Below are positions 24,165 through 33,292 of a DNA stretch of 64,000 bases, in pieces. Origin of the DNA: Brevibacillus choshinensis (GTDB lineage: Bacteria; Bacillota; Bacilli; Brevibacillales; Brevibacillaceae); NCBI RefSeq assembly GCF_016811915.1, contig NZ_CP069127.1, positions 1,208,001 through 1,272,000 on the forward strand, written 5' to 3'. Numbering within the stretch: the stretch's first letter is position 1; every line of letters begins with the position of its first letter. The position numbers were made by a program, and so were the translations under genes. The notes under the pieces were generated by a model. The model was not told the DNA's origin. It did no database searches and saw only the letters and a program-made list of their open reading frames with translations.

Positions 24165-25117
24165 TGAACGAGGCATTGATATTGGGAGCGGCTTACCTGA
24201 TCGACCGTGTGGTGGGTGAACCGCGGGGGCTGACGCATCCGGTCGTCATCATCGGCTGGTGGATTACGCGGCTGGAGCGCGTCATCCGCACCCTCATCAA
24301 GAGGGAAGAGCATTTGAAAATTGCCGGACTGCTGTTTCCACTCTTGATCGTATCCGGCAGCTACCTTGCCGTATGGCTGATCGTGTGGGCGGCGGCGCGG
24401 GTTCATCCGCTGCTTGGCTGGGTGCTGAGTGCCTGGCTGATATCGACGACGATCGCGACCAAAGGCTTGGCGGACGCAGGGCTTGAGATTGCGAGACATC
24501 TGGCGGTTGGCGACTTCACGCAGGCGAGGCGTTCGCTATCCATGGTGGTCGGCCGCGACACCGAACGTTTGGATGAATCGGACATTTGCCGGGGAGCGGT
24601 GGAAACGGTAGCGGAAAACATCGTGGACGCGATCGTCTCTCCCCTGATTTACGCGGCCATAGGAGGGGCACCTCTGGCGATGGCCTATCGGGCAGCCAAC
24701 ACGCTGGACTCGATGGTGGGCTACAAAAATGAAAAGTACCAAAATCTCGGCTGGGCGTCCGCCCGCTTTGACGACGTGCTGAACTACATTCCCGCCCGGC
24801 TCACTGCGCTCTTGCTGGTTATCGCGAGCAAGCTTGCGCAGCTGGATTATCAGCAGTGCTGGGCGATGATCCGCCGTGACGCGCATCTGCATCCGAGCCC
24901 CAACAGCGGCTTGCCGGAAGCTGGTGTCGCAGGGGCGCTGGGGGTGCAGCTCGGCGGGCTGAATTTCTATCAGGGAGTTCCGTCGGATCGGGCCAGAATG
25001 GGCGATGCCCACAGACCGCTGCGTTCGGGGGATATCCAGTCGACAGTCCGGTTGATGTACCTGGTTTCCTTGCTATGCCTCATCGTCTGCATGGCGATTG
25101 CCGTCACGCTGGGGTAG
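24161..25117 (+). CDS. cbiB: Adenosylcobinamide-phosphate synthase
   Basis: A 318-residue membrane protein that couples aminopropanol phosphate to adenosylcobyric acid. Diagnostic pieces are IDRVVGEPRGLTHPVVIIGW at the N-terminus, GRDTERLDESDICRGAVETVAEN, and AYRAANTLDSMVGYKNEKY, followed by HPSPNSGLPEAGVAGALGVQLGG in family order (shortened here). It has several hydrophobic helices. ATG 24161 overlaps the cobC stop; ATG 24164 has slightly better spacing from AGAGAGG. It is the last gene before an 81-base gap and the corrin-ring block. Confidence 0.94.
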   Translation: MMNEALILGAAYLIDRVVGEPRGLTHPVVIIGWWITRLERVIRTLIKREEHLKIAGLLFPLLIVSGSYLAVWLIVWAAARVHPLLGWVLSAWLISTTIATKGLADAGLEIARHLAVGDFTQARRSLSMVVGRDTERLDESDICRGAVETVAENIVDAIVSPLIYAAIGGAPLAMAYRAANTLDSMVGYKNEKYQNLGWASARFDDVLNYIPARLTALLLVIASKLAQLDYQQCWAMIRRDAHLHPSPNSGLPEAGVAGALGVQLGGLNFYQGVPSDRARMGDAHRPLRSGDIQSTVRLMYLVSLLCLIVCMAIAVTLG

Positions 25118-25156
25118 TGTGGATCAACATAGAATCGATTGTAGCGAAAAAGGGAT

Positions 25157-25183
25157 CACTGGCAGGTGAAAAGCTCGCCAGTG
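25157..25183 (+). other. Hairpin directly upstream of the cbiH ribosome site
   Basis: A perfect seven-pair stem CACTGGC/GCCAGTG, loop of 13 bases, ends at the Shine-Dalgarno run GGAGAGGAGGGG of cbiH. There is no T-run. It may set translation efficiency or mRNA stability within the long operon; it may also be chance. Confidence 0.4.
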
Positions 25184-25198
25184 GAGAGGAGGGGCCGT

Positions 25199-26980
25199 AT
25201 GAGCGGCAAGTTGTTTGTGATCGGGTTTGGCCCAGGAAGTTTTGAACACATCACGAAACGGGCGCGGGAAGCGATTCAGGAGTCTGATGTCATCATTGGC
25301 TACTCGACGTATGTGGATCTGATTCGGGAGCTGTTGACGGATCAGGAGGTGGTCAGTACCGGGATGACGGAAGAGGTGGCTCGTGCACGTGAGGCTGTGC
25401 GACAAGCGGAAGAGGAAGGCAAGAAAGTAGCCGTGATCTCCAGTGGCGACGCTGGCGTATACGGCATGGCAGGTCTCGTCTACGAAGTCTTGGTGGAAAA
25501 AGGCTGGACGGAAGCGAACGGAGTCCCGATCGAGATCGTTCCGGGAATCTCTGCGATCAACTCCTGTGGAGCGATCCTGGGTGCGCCGATCATGCACGAT
25601 GCCTGCACCATCAGCTTGAGCGACCACTTGACGCCGTGGGAGCTGATCGCCCGCCGGATTGATGCGGCCGGGATGGCGGATTTCGTCATCGCCCTCTACA
25701 ACCCTCGCAGCGGAAGGCGCACTCGTCAGATCGTGGAGGCTCAGCGCATCCTGCTGCAATACCGCTCGCCGGATACGCCGGTCGGGATCGTAAAGAGTGC
25801 GTTCCGTGAACGGGAGCATGTCGTAGTCACTACGCTGGCGCAAATGCTGGAGCATGACATCGGGATGCTGACAACCGTGATTATCGGCAACTCGTCCACG
25901 TTTGTCTACGACGGCAAAATGATTACGCCGCGCGGTTACCAGCGCAAGTACACGTTGTCCGCGGATGAGCAGCCGCTGAAGCCGCACCAGCGACTGCGGG
26001 TGGAAAATGAGCCGTGGTCGCTGGAGGCAACAGAGGAGGCAGAGACGAGGGCAGAAGCGTCCGTCTCGATCGCAGCCGCTTCGCCAGTCCGCGAACAAAA
26101 CAGCGGTGCATCGGTGACGATTGCGCCAACTGCAGGCGGACCAGTCGCCTCCACTCTAGCAGACTCGACTTCGGCAGCGACGGCGGTTCTAGAAGCGCCG
26201 ACAGCTCCTGAGCCGAAGCAATCCCCGCTGGACTGGGCGGTGCAAGCACTGACCATCGCCAACGAGGCCAAGGGAATCGTCACGCCGCAGACCGCGAGTC
26301 CTGCAGCGCGTACGGCATCCTCCTTTGTTCCGGAGATGATCTTCGAATGCGCGGTCAGCCCGGGTGTTGCCAATAAAAAAATCACGCCGCAGCAAATGAT
26401 GACTCTGGCTGAAGTGGCGGGAGAAAAAGGCGAGCTCGAGTATACGCCGCACCACCAGATCATCCTGCGCGTTCCGACGGCAAATCCGGACAGGATCACA
26501 ACGAAGCTTCGTCAGCTCGGACTGATTTTGAGTCCGATCGGGGACGTAGTGCAGGTCAAGGCTTGCGATTTTTGCGATGGCGAGAAAAAGGACGGGATTC
26601 CGTTTGCAGAAGAGCTGCACCAAAAGCTCGGCGGCAAGGAAATGCCCAAAGAGCTGAAAATCGGCTTCAATGGCTGCGGAATGGCTTGCTATGGAGCAGT
26701 CAAGGAAGACATCGGGATCGTGTTCCGAAAAGGCAAATTCGACCTGTTCCTTGGAGCCAAGACAGTAGGACGCAACGCGCATGCAGGCATTCCGGTCGCC
26801 GAAGGTATCCCGAAGGAAGAGATCGTCTCCGTGGTGGAGCGCATCGTGACACGCTTCAAACAGGAAGCCTTCCCGAACGAGCGATTCCATAAGTTCTTCC
26901 AACGCGTAGGTGAGCTGGAAGGCTACGCTTGGCGCGAACCGGCGAAAGCAGAAATCGAAAACGCTGCCTGCGGCGACTAA
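25199..26980 (+). CDS. cbiH: CbiH60-type fusion: cobalt-factor III C17-methyltransferase with sulfite-reductase-like Fe-S domain
   Basis: A 593-residue enzyme for the ring contraction and C17 methylation step of anaerobic B12 synthesis. Residues 1-250 form the CbiH/CobJ methyltransferase (FVIGFGPG start, SSGDAGVYGMAG, EIVPGISAINSCGA, YNPRSGRR). Residues about 255-372 are an Ala/Pro/Thr/Ser-rich linker. Residues 375-593 resemble the nitrite/sulfite reductase ferredoxin-like and 4Fe-4S domains, with C456-x2-C459 and C493-x3-C497 as likely cluster ligands. B. megaterium CbiH60 has the same fusion and an Fe-S centre. ATG 25199 has GGAGAGGAGGGG upstream. The long linker is the odd point. Confidence 0.93.
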   Translation: MSGKLFVIGFGPGSFEHITKRAREAIQESDVIIGYSTYVDLIRELLTDQEVVSTGMTEEVARAREAVRQAEEEGKKVAVISSGDAGVYGMAGLVYEVLVEKGWTEANGVPIEIVPGISAINSCGAILGAPIMHDACTISLSDHLTPWELIARRIDAAGMADFVIALYNPRSGRRTRQIVEAQRILLQYRSPDTPVGIVKSAFREREHVVVTTLAQMLEHDIGMLTTVIIGNSSTFVYDGKMITPRGYQRKYTLSADEQPLKPHQRLRVENEPWSLEATEEAETRAEASVSIAAASPVREQNSGASVTIAPTAGGPVASTLADSTSAATAVLEAPTAPEPKQSPLDWAVQALTIANEAKGIVTPQTASPAARTASSFVPEMIFECAVSPGVANKKITPQQMMTLAEVAGEKGELEYTPHHQIILRVPTANPDRITTKLRQLGLILSPIGDVVQVKACDFCDGEKKDGIPFAEELHQKLGGKEMPKELKIGFNGCGMACYGAVKEDIGIVFRKGKFDLFLGAKTVGRNAHAGIPVAEGIPKEEIVSVVERIVTRFKQEAFPNERFHKFFQRVGELEGYAWREPAKAEIENAACGD

Positions 26981-27071
26981 GCTCAAACCGATAAACGAAT
27001 TCGGATAGACAGGGAAAGCGGTAGCGCTGACCTTTTGCCATACAACAAAACAGATTCCAGGAGGAGATTAC

Positions 27072-28025
27072 ATGGACGCAGTATTATTTGTCGGACACGG
27101 AAGCAAAGATCCAGAGGGCAATGAAGAGATTCGGCAGTTTGTCAATTCGCTCGCACCAGAGCTGGATGTACCGATCATTGAGACATGCTTTTTGGAGTTC
27201 GAACGCCCTGATATGCTGCAAGGGCTGAACACCTGCGTCAAACGGGGAGCGACGCGTGTAGCCGTCATCCCGATCATCCTGTTCTCGGCAGGACACGCGA
27301 AAATCCACATTCCAGCGGCAATCGACGAGGCGAAGGAGCTGCATCCACACGTACAGTTCATCTACGGACGCCCGATCGGCATTCACGATGAGGTCATCAA
27401 CATCCTGACCACGCGGATGAACGACGCTGGCTTTGCATCCGGCGAAGAGCACGAAGACTTGGCCGTTCTCGTCATTGGACGCGGCAGCAGCGATGCGGAT
27501 GCCAACAGCGATATTTACAAAATGTCCCGACTGTTCTGGGAGCGCTACAAGGCGAAGTGGGTTGAAACGGCCTTTATGGGCGTGACCTATCCGCTGTATG
27601 ACGAAGGGATCGAGCGCTGCCTGAAGCTGGGTGCCCGCCATGTCGTGGTGCTGCCGTACTTCCTGTTTACCGGCGTGCTGATCAAGCGGATGAGCGACCA
27701 GCTGGAGCAGTTCCGCGCGAAATACCCGGAAGCTCAGTTCACGATGGCCGAGTATTTCGGGTTCCATCCCTTGCTGAAGGAAGTACTCAAGGACCGCGTG
27801 GAAGAAGCCTTGCACGGCGAGGTCAAGCTGAATTGCGACACCTGTCAGTACCGCCTGGCCGCGATGGAGCACATCGATCATCACCATCACCACCACGATG
27901 ACGAGCACGGACATCACCACCATCATGGACATCATCATCACCACCATGTGCACGATCATGACCACGACCATGAGCACGATCATGACCATGACCATGATCA
28001 CAAGCACGACCACGTGACCAAGTAG
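27072..28025 (+). CDS. cbiX: Sirohydrochlorin cobaltochelatase CbiX, long form with His-rich tail
   Basis: A 317-residue chelatase inserting Co2+ into sirohydrochlorin. Two CbiX-like halves are visible: the first with H9 (FVGHGSKD) and H75 (SAGHAKIHIPAA), the second with VIGRGSSDADANSD, where the catalytic histidine is replaced by arginine. A CxxC pair (C255, C258 in LNCDTC) precedes the tail and corresponds to the MxCxxC-type iron-sulfur site described for B. megaterium CbiX(L). Residues 267-314 hold 30 histidines with Asp/Glu/Gly between, a likely metal reservoir. AGGAGGAG precedes the ATG. Confidence 0.95.
   Translation: MDAVLFVGHGSKDPEGNEEIRQFVNSLAPELDVPIIETCFLEFERPDMLQGLNTCVKRGATRVAVIPIILFSAGHAKIHIPAAIDEAKELHPHVQFIYGRPIGIHDEVINILTTRMNDAGFASGEEHEDLAVLVIGRGSSDADANSDIYKMSRLFWERYKAKWVETAFMGVTYPLYDEGIERCLKLGARHVVVLPYFLFTGVLIKRMSDQLEQFRAKYPEAQFTMAEYFGFHPLLKEVLKDRVEEALHGEVKLNCDTCQYRLAAMEHIDHHHHHHDDEHGHHHHHGHHHHHHVHDHDHDHEHDHDHDHDHKHDHVTK
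27868..28015 (+). repeat. Low-complexity His/Asp codon tract in cbiX
   Basis: About 145 bases of CAT/CAC and GAT/GAC codons encode the His-rich tail of CbiX. It is an internally repetitive, alternating CAYGAY pattern, prone to length change and to false frames on the other strand. Confidence 0.9.
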
Positions 28026-28037
28026 GAGGTACGCCAC

Positions 28038-28811
28038 ATGATTCTCGTATTGGCTGGAACGAGCGATGCGCGTGAGCTGGCACTGTTGATGAAGCAAGCG
28101 GGCTACGAGCTGCTCACGACAGTGGTGACGGACAACGCTGCCAAAAGCATGGAGGAAGCGGGTGTCCCCGTTCAGGTAGGCCGATTGACCGCAGATGACA
28201 TGCAAGCGCTGATCGCGGCAAAGGGAGTGCGGGCAGTCGTGGACGCCAGTCATCCGTTTGCGGAGGAAGCCTCGAAAAATGCGATGGCTGGGGCGAAGGC
28301 AGCGGACGTTCCTTACATCCGCTACGAGCGGGAGAGCCTCTCTGCACCGGGCAGCGAAAAGCTGATCATGGTGGACGACTACGTGCAGGCGGCTGAGCTG
28401 GCCGCTGACAAGCGCGGTGTCATCATGCTGACGACAGGGAGCAAGACCCTAAAGACGTTTACGGACCGCCTCTTGGGACTGCCGGACACGACGCTGGTGG
28501 CGAGAATGCTGCCGCGTCTCGACAATATGCAAAAATGCGAAGAGCTGGGCCTCGAGCAGAAAAACATCGTTGCGATGCAAGGTCCTTTTTCCAAAGAGCT
28601 GAACAAAGCGCTCTACGACCATTACGGTGTGACGCTGATGATTACCAAAGAAAGCGGCAAGGTAGGCGCTTTTGATGAAAAAGTGGAGGCCGCGCTCGAA
28701 ATGGGGATCGAAACGATCGTCATCGGCCGTCCACAGATCGATTACGGCACCAAGTTCTCCGATTACGGAAGTGTGCTCGACCAACTGAACCTAGTAACGG
28801 GAGGAATCTAA
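28038..28811 (+). CDS. cbiJ: Cobalt-precorrin-6A reductase
   Basis: A 257-residue NAD(P)H-dependent reductase of the corrin macrocycle. The start ILVLAGTSDARELA is the family nucleotide-binding segment; ASHPFAEEASKNA and the YIRYERE stretch are conserved in CbiJ/CobK. The C-terminal ITKESGKVGAFDEKVEAA with VIGRPQ is also typical. GGAGGT lies nine bases before the ATG. It follows cbiX by 12 bases and precedes cbiC by two. Substrate identity (cobalt form) follows from the anaerobic context. Confidence 0.93.
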   Translation: MILVLAGTSDARELALLMKQAGYELLTTVVTDNAAKSMEEAGVPVQVGRLTADDMQALIAAKGVRAVVDASHPFAEEASKNAMAGAKAADVPYIRYERESLSAPGSEKLIMVDDYVQAAELAADKRGVIMLTTGSKTLKTFTDRLLGLPDTTLVARMLPRLDNMQKCEELGLEQKNIVAMQGPFSKELNKALYDHYGVTLMITKESGKVGAFDEKVEAALEMGIETIVIGRPQIDYGTKFSDYGSVLDQLNLVTGGI

Positions 28812-28813
28812 CC

Positions 28814-29464
28814 ATGGATTTTCGTACGGAATTCAAGCCAATGACGGTACAGCCGCAAGAAATCGAAGACCTGAGCTTCCAGATCATCGCGGATGAGCTG
28901 GGAGAGCATCCGTTTACCGACGAGCAGTTCCCAGTCGTGCAGCGCGTCATCCACGCATCCGCAGACTTCGATCTCGGGCGGAGCCTGGTGTTCCACAAGG
29001 ATGCCGTTCAAGCAGGGATCGCCGCCATTCGCAGCGGCAAGAAAGTCGTGGCAGACGTACAGATGGTGCAGGTCGGCATCAGCAAAAACCGCATCGAGAA
29101 ATTTGGCGGAGAAGTCAATGTATACATCTCTGACCGCGATGTCATGGAGGAAGCAAAGCGCCTCAACACCACTCGTGCGATCATTTCCATGCGCAAGGCG
29201 ATTAAAGAAGCGGAAGGCGGCATCTACTGCATCGGGAATGCGCCGACAGCCCTGCTCGAGCTGATCCGCTTGGTGAAGGAAGGAGAAGCTGCGCCTGGTC
29301 TCGTCATCGGAATGCCAGTCGGATTCGTATCCGCGGCAGAGTCCAAGGAAGAGCTGGCGAAGCTGGACATTCCGTTCATCACCAACATCGGGCGCAAAGG
29401 CGGAAGTCCGGTGACCGTAGCGGCGCTGAATGCGATCTCCATCATGGCGGAACGGTTGGGATAA
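28814..29464 (+). CDS. cbiC: Cobalt-precorrin-8 methylmutase
   Basis: A 216-residue isomerase that moves the C11 methyl group to C12, giving cobyrinate. The catalytic histidine is likely in RVIHASADFD; further family pieces are GISKNRIEKFGG, RAIISMRKAIKEA, YCIGNAPTALLEL, GMPVGFVSAAESKEEL and NIGRKGGSPVTVAALNA in shortened pattern. The length is normal. It starts two bases after cbiJ with GGGAGG upstream, and cbiD follows five bases after its stop. Confidence 0.95.
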   Translation: MDFRTEFKPMTVQPQEIEDLSFQIIADELGEHPFTDEQFPVVQRVIHASADFDLGRSLVFHKDAVQAGIAAIRSGKKVVADVQMVQVGISKNRIEKFGGEVNVYISDRDVMEEAKRLNTTRAIISMRKAIKEAEGGIYCIGNAPTALLELIRLVKEGEAAPGLVIGMPVGFVSAAESKEELAKLDIPFITNIGRKGGSPVTVAALNAISIMAERLG

Positions 29465-29468
29465 ATCC

Positions 29469-30605
29469 ATGGCGGCCAAAGCAGCGACGGAAGAAAAAGA
29501 GGCAAAACCGCTACGCCACGGATATACAACGGGATCATGCGCAACGGCGACGACGAAGGCTGCTTTGATCGCGCTGATCACCCAAGAGCCGCAGAGGGAA
29601 GTGACGATTCGCCTGCCGATCGGCGAAGAGGTGACGTTTCAGCTGGAGAGCTGCGAATTCACGGAAGCCACAGCGACGTCATCCACGATCAAGGACGGAG
29701 GAGACGACCCGGATGCCACGCACGGTGCCCTGATTATCAGCACGGTGGAGTGGCTGGATGAACCAGGCATTATCTTGGACGGGGGAGTCGGGGTAGGACG
29801 GGTGACCAAGCCGGGTCTCCCTGTCCCCATCGGAGAGGCAGCGATCAATCCCGTTCCCCGCAAAATGATCCGGGAAGCTGCTCAGGATGTGCTCGATCAG
29901 TTCGAAGTCGAACGAGGGATCAAGATCGTGATCTCCGTGCCGGCTGGCGAAGAGATCGCAAAGAAAACGTTGAATGGAAGACTCGGCATTCTCGGCGGCA
30001 TCTCCATTTTGGGGACGCGCGGAATCGTGGTGCCGTTTTCCACTTCGGCTTATAAGGCGAGCGTGGCGCAGGCTGTCAACGTCGCCAAGGAGGCTGGGTG
30101 TGAGCATATCGTCCTCTCCACAGGAGGCAAGACCGAGAACTACGGGATTGAGATGTACCCGCAGCTCTCCGAGGAAGCCTTTGTGGAGATGGGCGATTTC
30201 GTCGGTTTTTCCCTGCAGCAATGCAAGCGTAAGGGAATGAAAAAGGTGACGCTCGTCGGGATGATGGGCAAATTCTCCAAGGTCGCGCAGGGTGTCATGA
30301 TGGTGCATTCCAAAAGTGCTCCGGTCGACTTTGGCTTTCTCGCCCAAATGGCAGAACAGGCAGGAGCATCCGAAGAGCTGCTCACCCAGATCCGAGAGGC
30401 GAATACGGCTGCGCAGGTGGGCGATCTGATGGCGGACACGCCGGCCTTCTTTGAAATCATGTGTGAAAATTGCTGCCGTGCCGCGCTAAAGGAAGTGGGG
30501 GGCGGTATCGAAGTGGAGACCGTGATCATTACGATGAAAGGGTCCCTGTTGGGAAAGGTGACGATCAATGACACAGACCATGAAAGTGATCGGGATCGGG
30601 GATGA
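29469..30605 (+). CDS. cbiD: Cobalt-precorrin-5B C1-methyltransferase
   Basis: A 378-residue SAM-dependent methyltransferase of the CbiD family, found only in the anaerobic pathway. Key segments are [19 protein letters not shown] at the start, [36 protein letters not shown] (family core) and [10 protein letters not shown]. The frame extends upstream to 29430, but ATG 29469 gives the usual N-terminus and avoids overlap with cbiC. Its 3' end overlaps cbiET by 38 bases, the largest overlap in the island. It indicates the anaerobic route together with cbiG and cbiX. Confidence 0.93.
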   Translation: MAAKAATEEKEAKPLRHGYTTGSCATATTKAALIALITQEPQREVTIRLPIGEEVTFQLESCEFTEATATSSTIKDGGDDPDATHGALIISTVEWLDEPGIILDGGVGVGRVTKPGLPVPIGEAAINPVPRKMIREAAQDVLDQFEVERGIKIVISVPAGEEIAKKTLNGRLGILGGISILGTRGIVVPFSTSAYKASVAQAVNVAKEAGCEHIVLSTGGKTENYGIEMYPQLSEEAFVEMGDFVGFSLQQCKRKGMKKVTLVGMMGKFSKVAQGVMMVHSKSAPVDFGFLAQMAEQAGASEELLTQIREANTAAQVGDLMADTPAFFEIMCENCCRAALKEVGGGIEVETVIITMKGSLLGKVTINDTDHESDRDRG

Positions 30606-31800
30606 CGGACAGCAGAGCCTGCTGCCGTCGTACCGTTCATGGATAGAAGAAAGTGAACTGCTGGTAGGCGGGGAGAGACACCTGTCCTTTTTTCCCGAGT
30701 ACGAGGGGGAAAAGCGAGTACTGAAGGGTGGGCTCACGGCGCTGGTGGAAGAGCTGCGCAGCGAGACGAGAAAGACGGTGATTCTCGCATCAGGAGACCC
30801 GCTGTTTTATGGAATCGGCAGTCTGCTCGCGAAAAAGCTGAACGTGGAAATCTACCCGCATCACAGCTCGATCCAGCTGGCCTTCGCCAAAATGGGTGAA
30901 GCGTGGCAGGACGCCGCGCTGATGAGCGTGCACGGCCGCAGCATCAAGGGGCTGGCGCAGCGCATCGACGGCAAGGAAAAGGTGGCGCTGTTGACGGATG
31001 CGCAAAATAGTCCTGCTGCGATTGCAAACTATCTGCTGTCGTTTGGCATGACGGAGTACGACGCGTTCGTGGCGGAAAACCTGGGGAGCGACGAGGAGAA
31101 GACTGGCTGGTACACGCTGGATGAGATGGCGGACGGCGTCTTTTCCGATCTGAATGTCGTCATCCTGAAAAAACGCCGCGAAAGCCCTATCTGGCCATTT
31201 GGCATCGCAGACGAGGAATTCTCCCAGCGCAAGCCGGACAAGGGTCTCATCACGAAAAAAGAAGTGCGCATCCTGAGCATCGCGCAGCTGCAGCTGCACG
31301 CAAAAAGCATCGTGTGGGACATCGGCACCTGCACAGGCTCAGTAGCGATCGAAGCGGCGCGCATCGCAAGGGAAGGCGAAGTATACGGTGTAGAGAAAAA
31401 CGCGGACGACCTGGAAAACTGCCGCCGGAATATGGCCAAGTTTCGCACGGATCTGACGGTGGTGCATGCTCGGGCACCGCACGGTTTGGACCAGTTCCCG
31501 GACCCGGACGCTGTGTTCATCGGGGGCAGCGGGGGAGAGCTTCGCGAGCTGTTGAACATTTGCTGCACACGCCTGCGTCCAAACGGTCGGATCGTGGTGA
31601 ACGCCGCTACGATCGAGACCCTGTACGAGGCGACACAGGCATTTGCAGCAGAGGGCTTTGAGACGTCCGTCACGCTTGCGCAGCTCTCGCGCAGCAAGCC
31701 GATTTTGTCGCTGACTCGCTTTGAAGCGCTGAATCCGATCTACATCATCACAGCATGGGCCAAAAGGGCCGAGGAAGAAAAAGGAGGAGACAGCAAGTGA
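30568..31800 (+). CDS. cbiET: Cobalt-precorrin-7 C5/C15 methyltransferase fusion CbiE-CbiT
   Basis: A 410-residue fusion. Residues 1 to about 205 are the CbiE class III methyltransferase ([40 protein letters not shown]). Residues about 220-400 are the CbiT class I methyltransferase/decarboxylase with the SAM site [19 protein letters not shown] and the later [13 protein letters not shown]. The fusion corresponds to CobL in the aerobic pathway and is common in Firmicutes. The ATG at 30568 lies within the cbiD end. The stop overlaps the GTG start of cbiL. Confidence 0.94.
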   Translation: MTQTMKVIGIGDDGQQSLLPSYRSWIEESELLVGGERHLSFFPEYEGEKRVLKGGLTALVEELRSETRKTVILASGDPLFYGIGSLLAKKLNVEIYPHHSSIQLAFAKMGEAWQDAALMSVHGRSIKGLAQRIDGKEKVALLTDAQNSPAAIANYLLSFGMTEYDAFVAENLGSDEEKTGWYTLDEMADGVFSDLNVVILKKRRESPIWPFGIADEEFSQRKPDKGLITKKEVRILSIAQLQLHAKSIVWDIGTCTGSVAIEAARIAREGEVYGVEKNADDLENCRRNMAKFRTDLTVVHARAPHGLDQFPDPDAVFIGGSGGELRELLNICCTRLRPNGRIVVNAATIETLYEATQAFAAEGFETSVTLAQLSRSKPILSLTRFEALNPIYIITAWAKRAEEEKGGDSK

Positions 31801-32516
31801 CCAAGATCGGAACCTTGTACGGACTGGGAGTAGGTCCCGGAGATCCGGAGCTGATTACAGTAAAAGCATTTCGTCTGCTGCAGCAATCGCCGGTGATTGC
31901 CTACCCGAAAAAGCGGATGGGCAGCAAAAGCTACGCCCACCAAATCGCGGAGATGTATGTGCAGCCTGCTGCCACCAATAAGGAAATGCTCGGGCTCGTA
32001 TTCCCGATGACACGCGATCCGGAAATTTTGGAGCGCGAATGGAACAACACGGTTGAGCTGGTCTGGGAGCGTCTCTCCGAGGGCAAGGACGTAGCGTTCG
32101 TCACAGAGGGAGATCCGATGTTCTACAGCACCTTTATTCACATGATGCGCGTGATGCAACAGGAGCACCCGGAAGTGCCGATCATCACCGTACCTGGCGT
32201 CTCCTCGTTCCTCGGTGCGGCGTCCCGCTTCAATCTGCCGCTGGCGGACGGAGACGAGCAGATCGGGATCATCCCGGCGACAGAAGACAAGGAAGCGATG
32301 CGACGCGCAATCGAGTCGCATGATTGCGTCATCTTCCTGAAAGTGGCCAAGGTGCTGCCGATGGTCATCGGCCTGTTGAAAGAGATGGGGCTGGTGGACA
32401 AAGCCGCAGTTGCGACAAAAGTGACCTCTTCGGAGGAAATGGTATGGACGGATGTTCGGGAGCTGGAGCGCGCGGAGCTCAGCTATCTTACCTTGATGGT
32501 GGTGAAAAAATCATGA
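31797..32516 (+). CDS. cbiL: Cobalt-factor II / precorrin-2 C20-methyltransferase
   Basis: A 239-residue class III SAM methyltransferase acting on C20 of the macrocycle. Motifs are [19 protein letters not shown] at the start, [18 protein letters not shown] and [14 protein letters not shown]. The start is GTG 31797: it overlaps the preceding stop (GTGA) and AAGGAGGAGA lies eight bases upstream. A longer in-frame ATG start at 31755 would only add a basic leader read from the end of cbiET. Its stop overlaps cbiF (ATGA). Confidence 0.94.
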   Translation: MTKIGTLYGLGVGPGDPELITVKAFRLLQQSPVIAYPKKRMGSKSYAHQIAEMYVQPAATNKEMLGLVFPMTRDPEILEREWNNTVELVWERLSEGKDVAFVTEGDPMFYSTFIHMMRVMQQEHPEVPIITVPGVSSFLGAASRFNLPLADGDEQIGIIPATEDKEAMRRAIESHDCVIFLKVAKVLPMVIGLLKEMGLVDKAAVATKVTSSEEMVWTDVRELERAELSYLTLMVVKKS

Positions 32517-33292
32517 AGCTTTACATCGTAGGCGCAGGCCCCGGCGATCCCGATTTGATTACAGTAAAAGGCTTGAAGCTCTTGCAGAAGGCAGACGTGA
32601 TCCTCTACACCGATTCTCTCGTCAATGAGGATCTGGTAGCGCTGGGCAATCCGGACGCAGAGGTGCTGCAGAGCTCCGGCATGGCTTTGGAAGAAATGGT
32701 AGAGCTGATGGTAGATCGCGTGAGCCAAGGAAAGACGGTCGTGCGGTTGCAGACAGGAGATCCGTCCGTGTACGGAGCGATTATGGAACAGATCGCGCTC
32801 TTGAAAGCGGCTGGAGTCGAAGTGGAAATCATCCCAGGTGTGAGCTCGGTATTCGCGGCTGCGGCAGCAGTAGGCGCAGAGCTGACCATCCCTGAGCTGA
32901 CACAGACGCTGATCCTGACCCGTGCAGAGGGTCGCACACCCGTCCCTGAACGGGAAAAGCTGCGCGCGCTGGCGGAGCATCACAGCACATTGGCGCTGTA
33001 TTTGAGCGCGACCTTGACGAAAAAAGTGGTGCGCGAGCTGGTAGAGGCAGGCTGGAGCGAGGATACGCCAGTCGCAGTCGTACAACGCGCGAGCTGGCCG
33101 GATCAGTTCATCCTGCGCACGACGCTGAAAAACCTCGATGAAGACATGGGCAAAAACGGAATCCGCAAGCATGCGATGATCCTGGCAGGCTGGGCGCTCG
33201 ATCCGCACATTCACGAGAAAAACGAGCAGTACCGCTCGAAGCTGTATGACAAAACCTTCACGCACGGGTACAGAAAAGGTGTGAAAGAGTAA
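32513..33292 (+). CDS. cbiF: Cobalt-precorrin-4 C11-methyltransferase
   Basis: A 259-residue class III SAM methyltransferase that methylates C11. It starts [20 protein letters not shown], then has VRLQTGDPSVYGAIMEQ, EIIPGVSSVFAAAAAVGAEL (shortened family core), RTPVPE and LALYLSATL, which together distinguish CbiF/CobM. ATG 32513 overlaps the cbiL stop; GGTGGTG precedes it. Its stop shares one base with the ATG of cbiG. Confidence 0.95.
   Translation: MKLYIVGAGPGDPDLITVKGLKLLQKADVILYTDSLVNEDLVALGNPDAEVLQSSGMALEEMVELMVDRVSQGKTVVRLQTGDPSVYGAIMEQIALLKAAGVEVEIIPGVSSVFAAAAAVGAELTIPELTQTLILTRAEGRTPVPEREKLRALAEHHSTLALYLSATLTKKVVRELVEAGWSEDTPVAVVQRASWPDQFILRTTLKNLDEDMGKNGIRKHAMILAGWALDPHIHEKNEQYRSKLYDKTFTHGYRKGVKE

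Noticed and set aside
27868..28015. Repeat array that could suggest CRISPR
   Set aside because: The repeats are CAY/GAY codons inside a gene; there are no regular spacers and no cas genes nearby.
27084..28253. A 389-residue open frame on the minus strand
   Set aside because: It mirrors cbiX and cbiJ. The VVM-rich stretch is only the complement of the His/Asp codon tract.
31755..31796. An earlier ATG start for cbiL
   Set aside because: It would lie deep in cbiET and add only a basic leader; the GTG at 31797 has a strong ribosome site and the overlap typical of this island.
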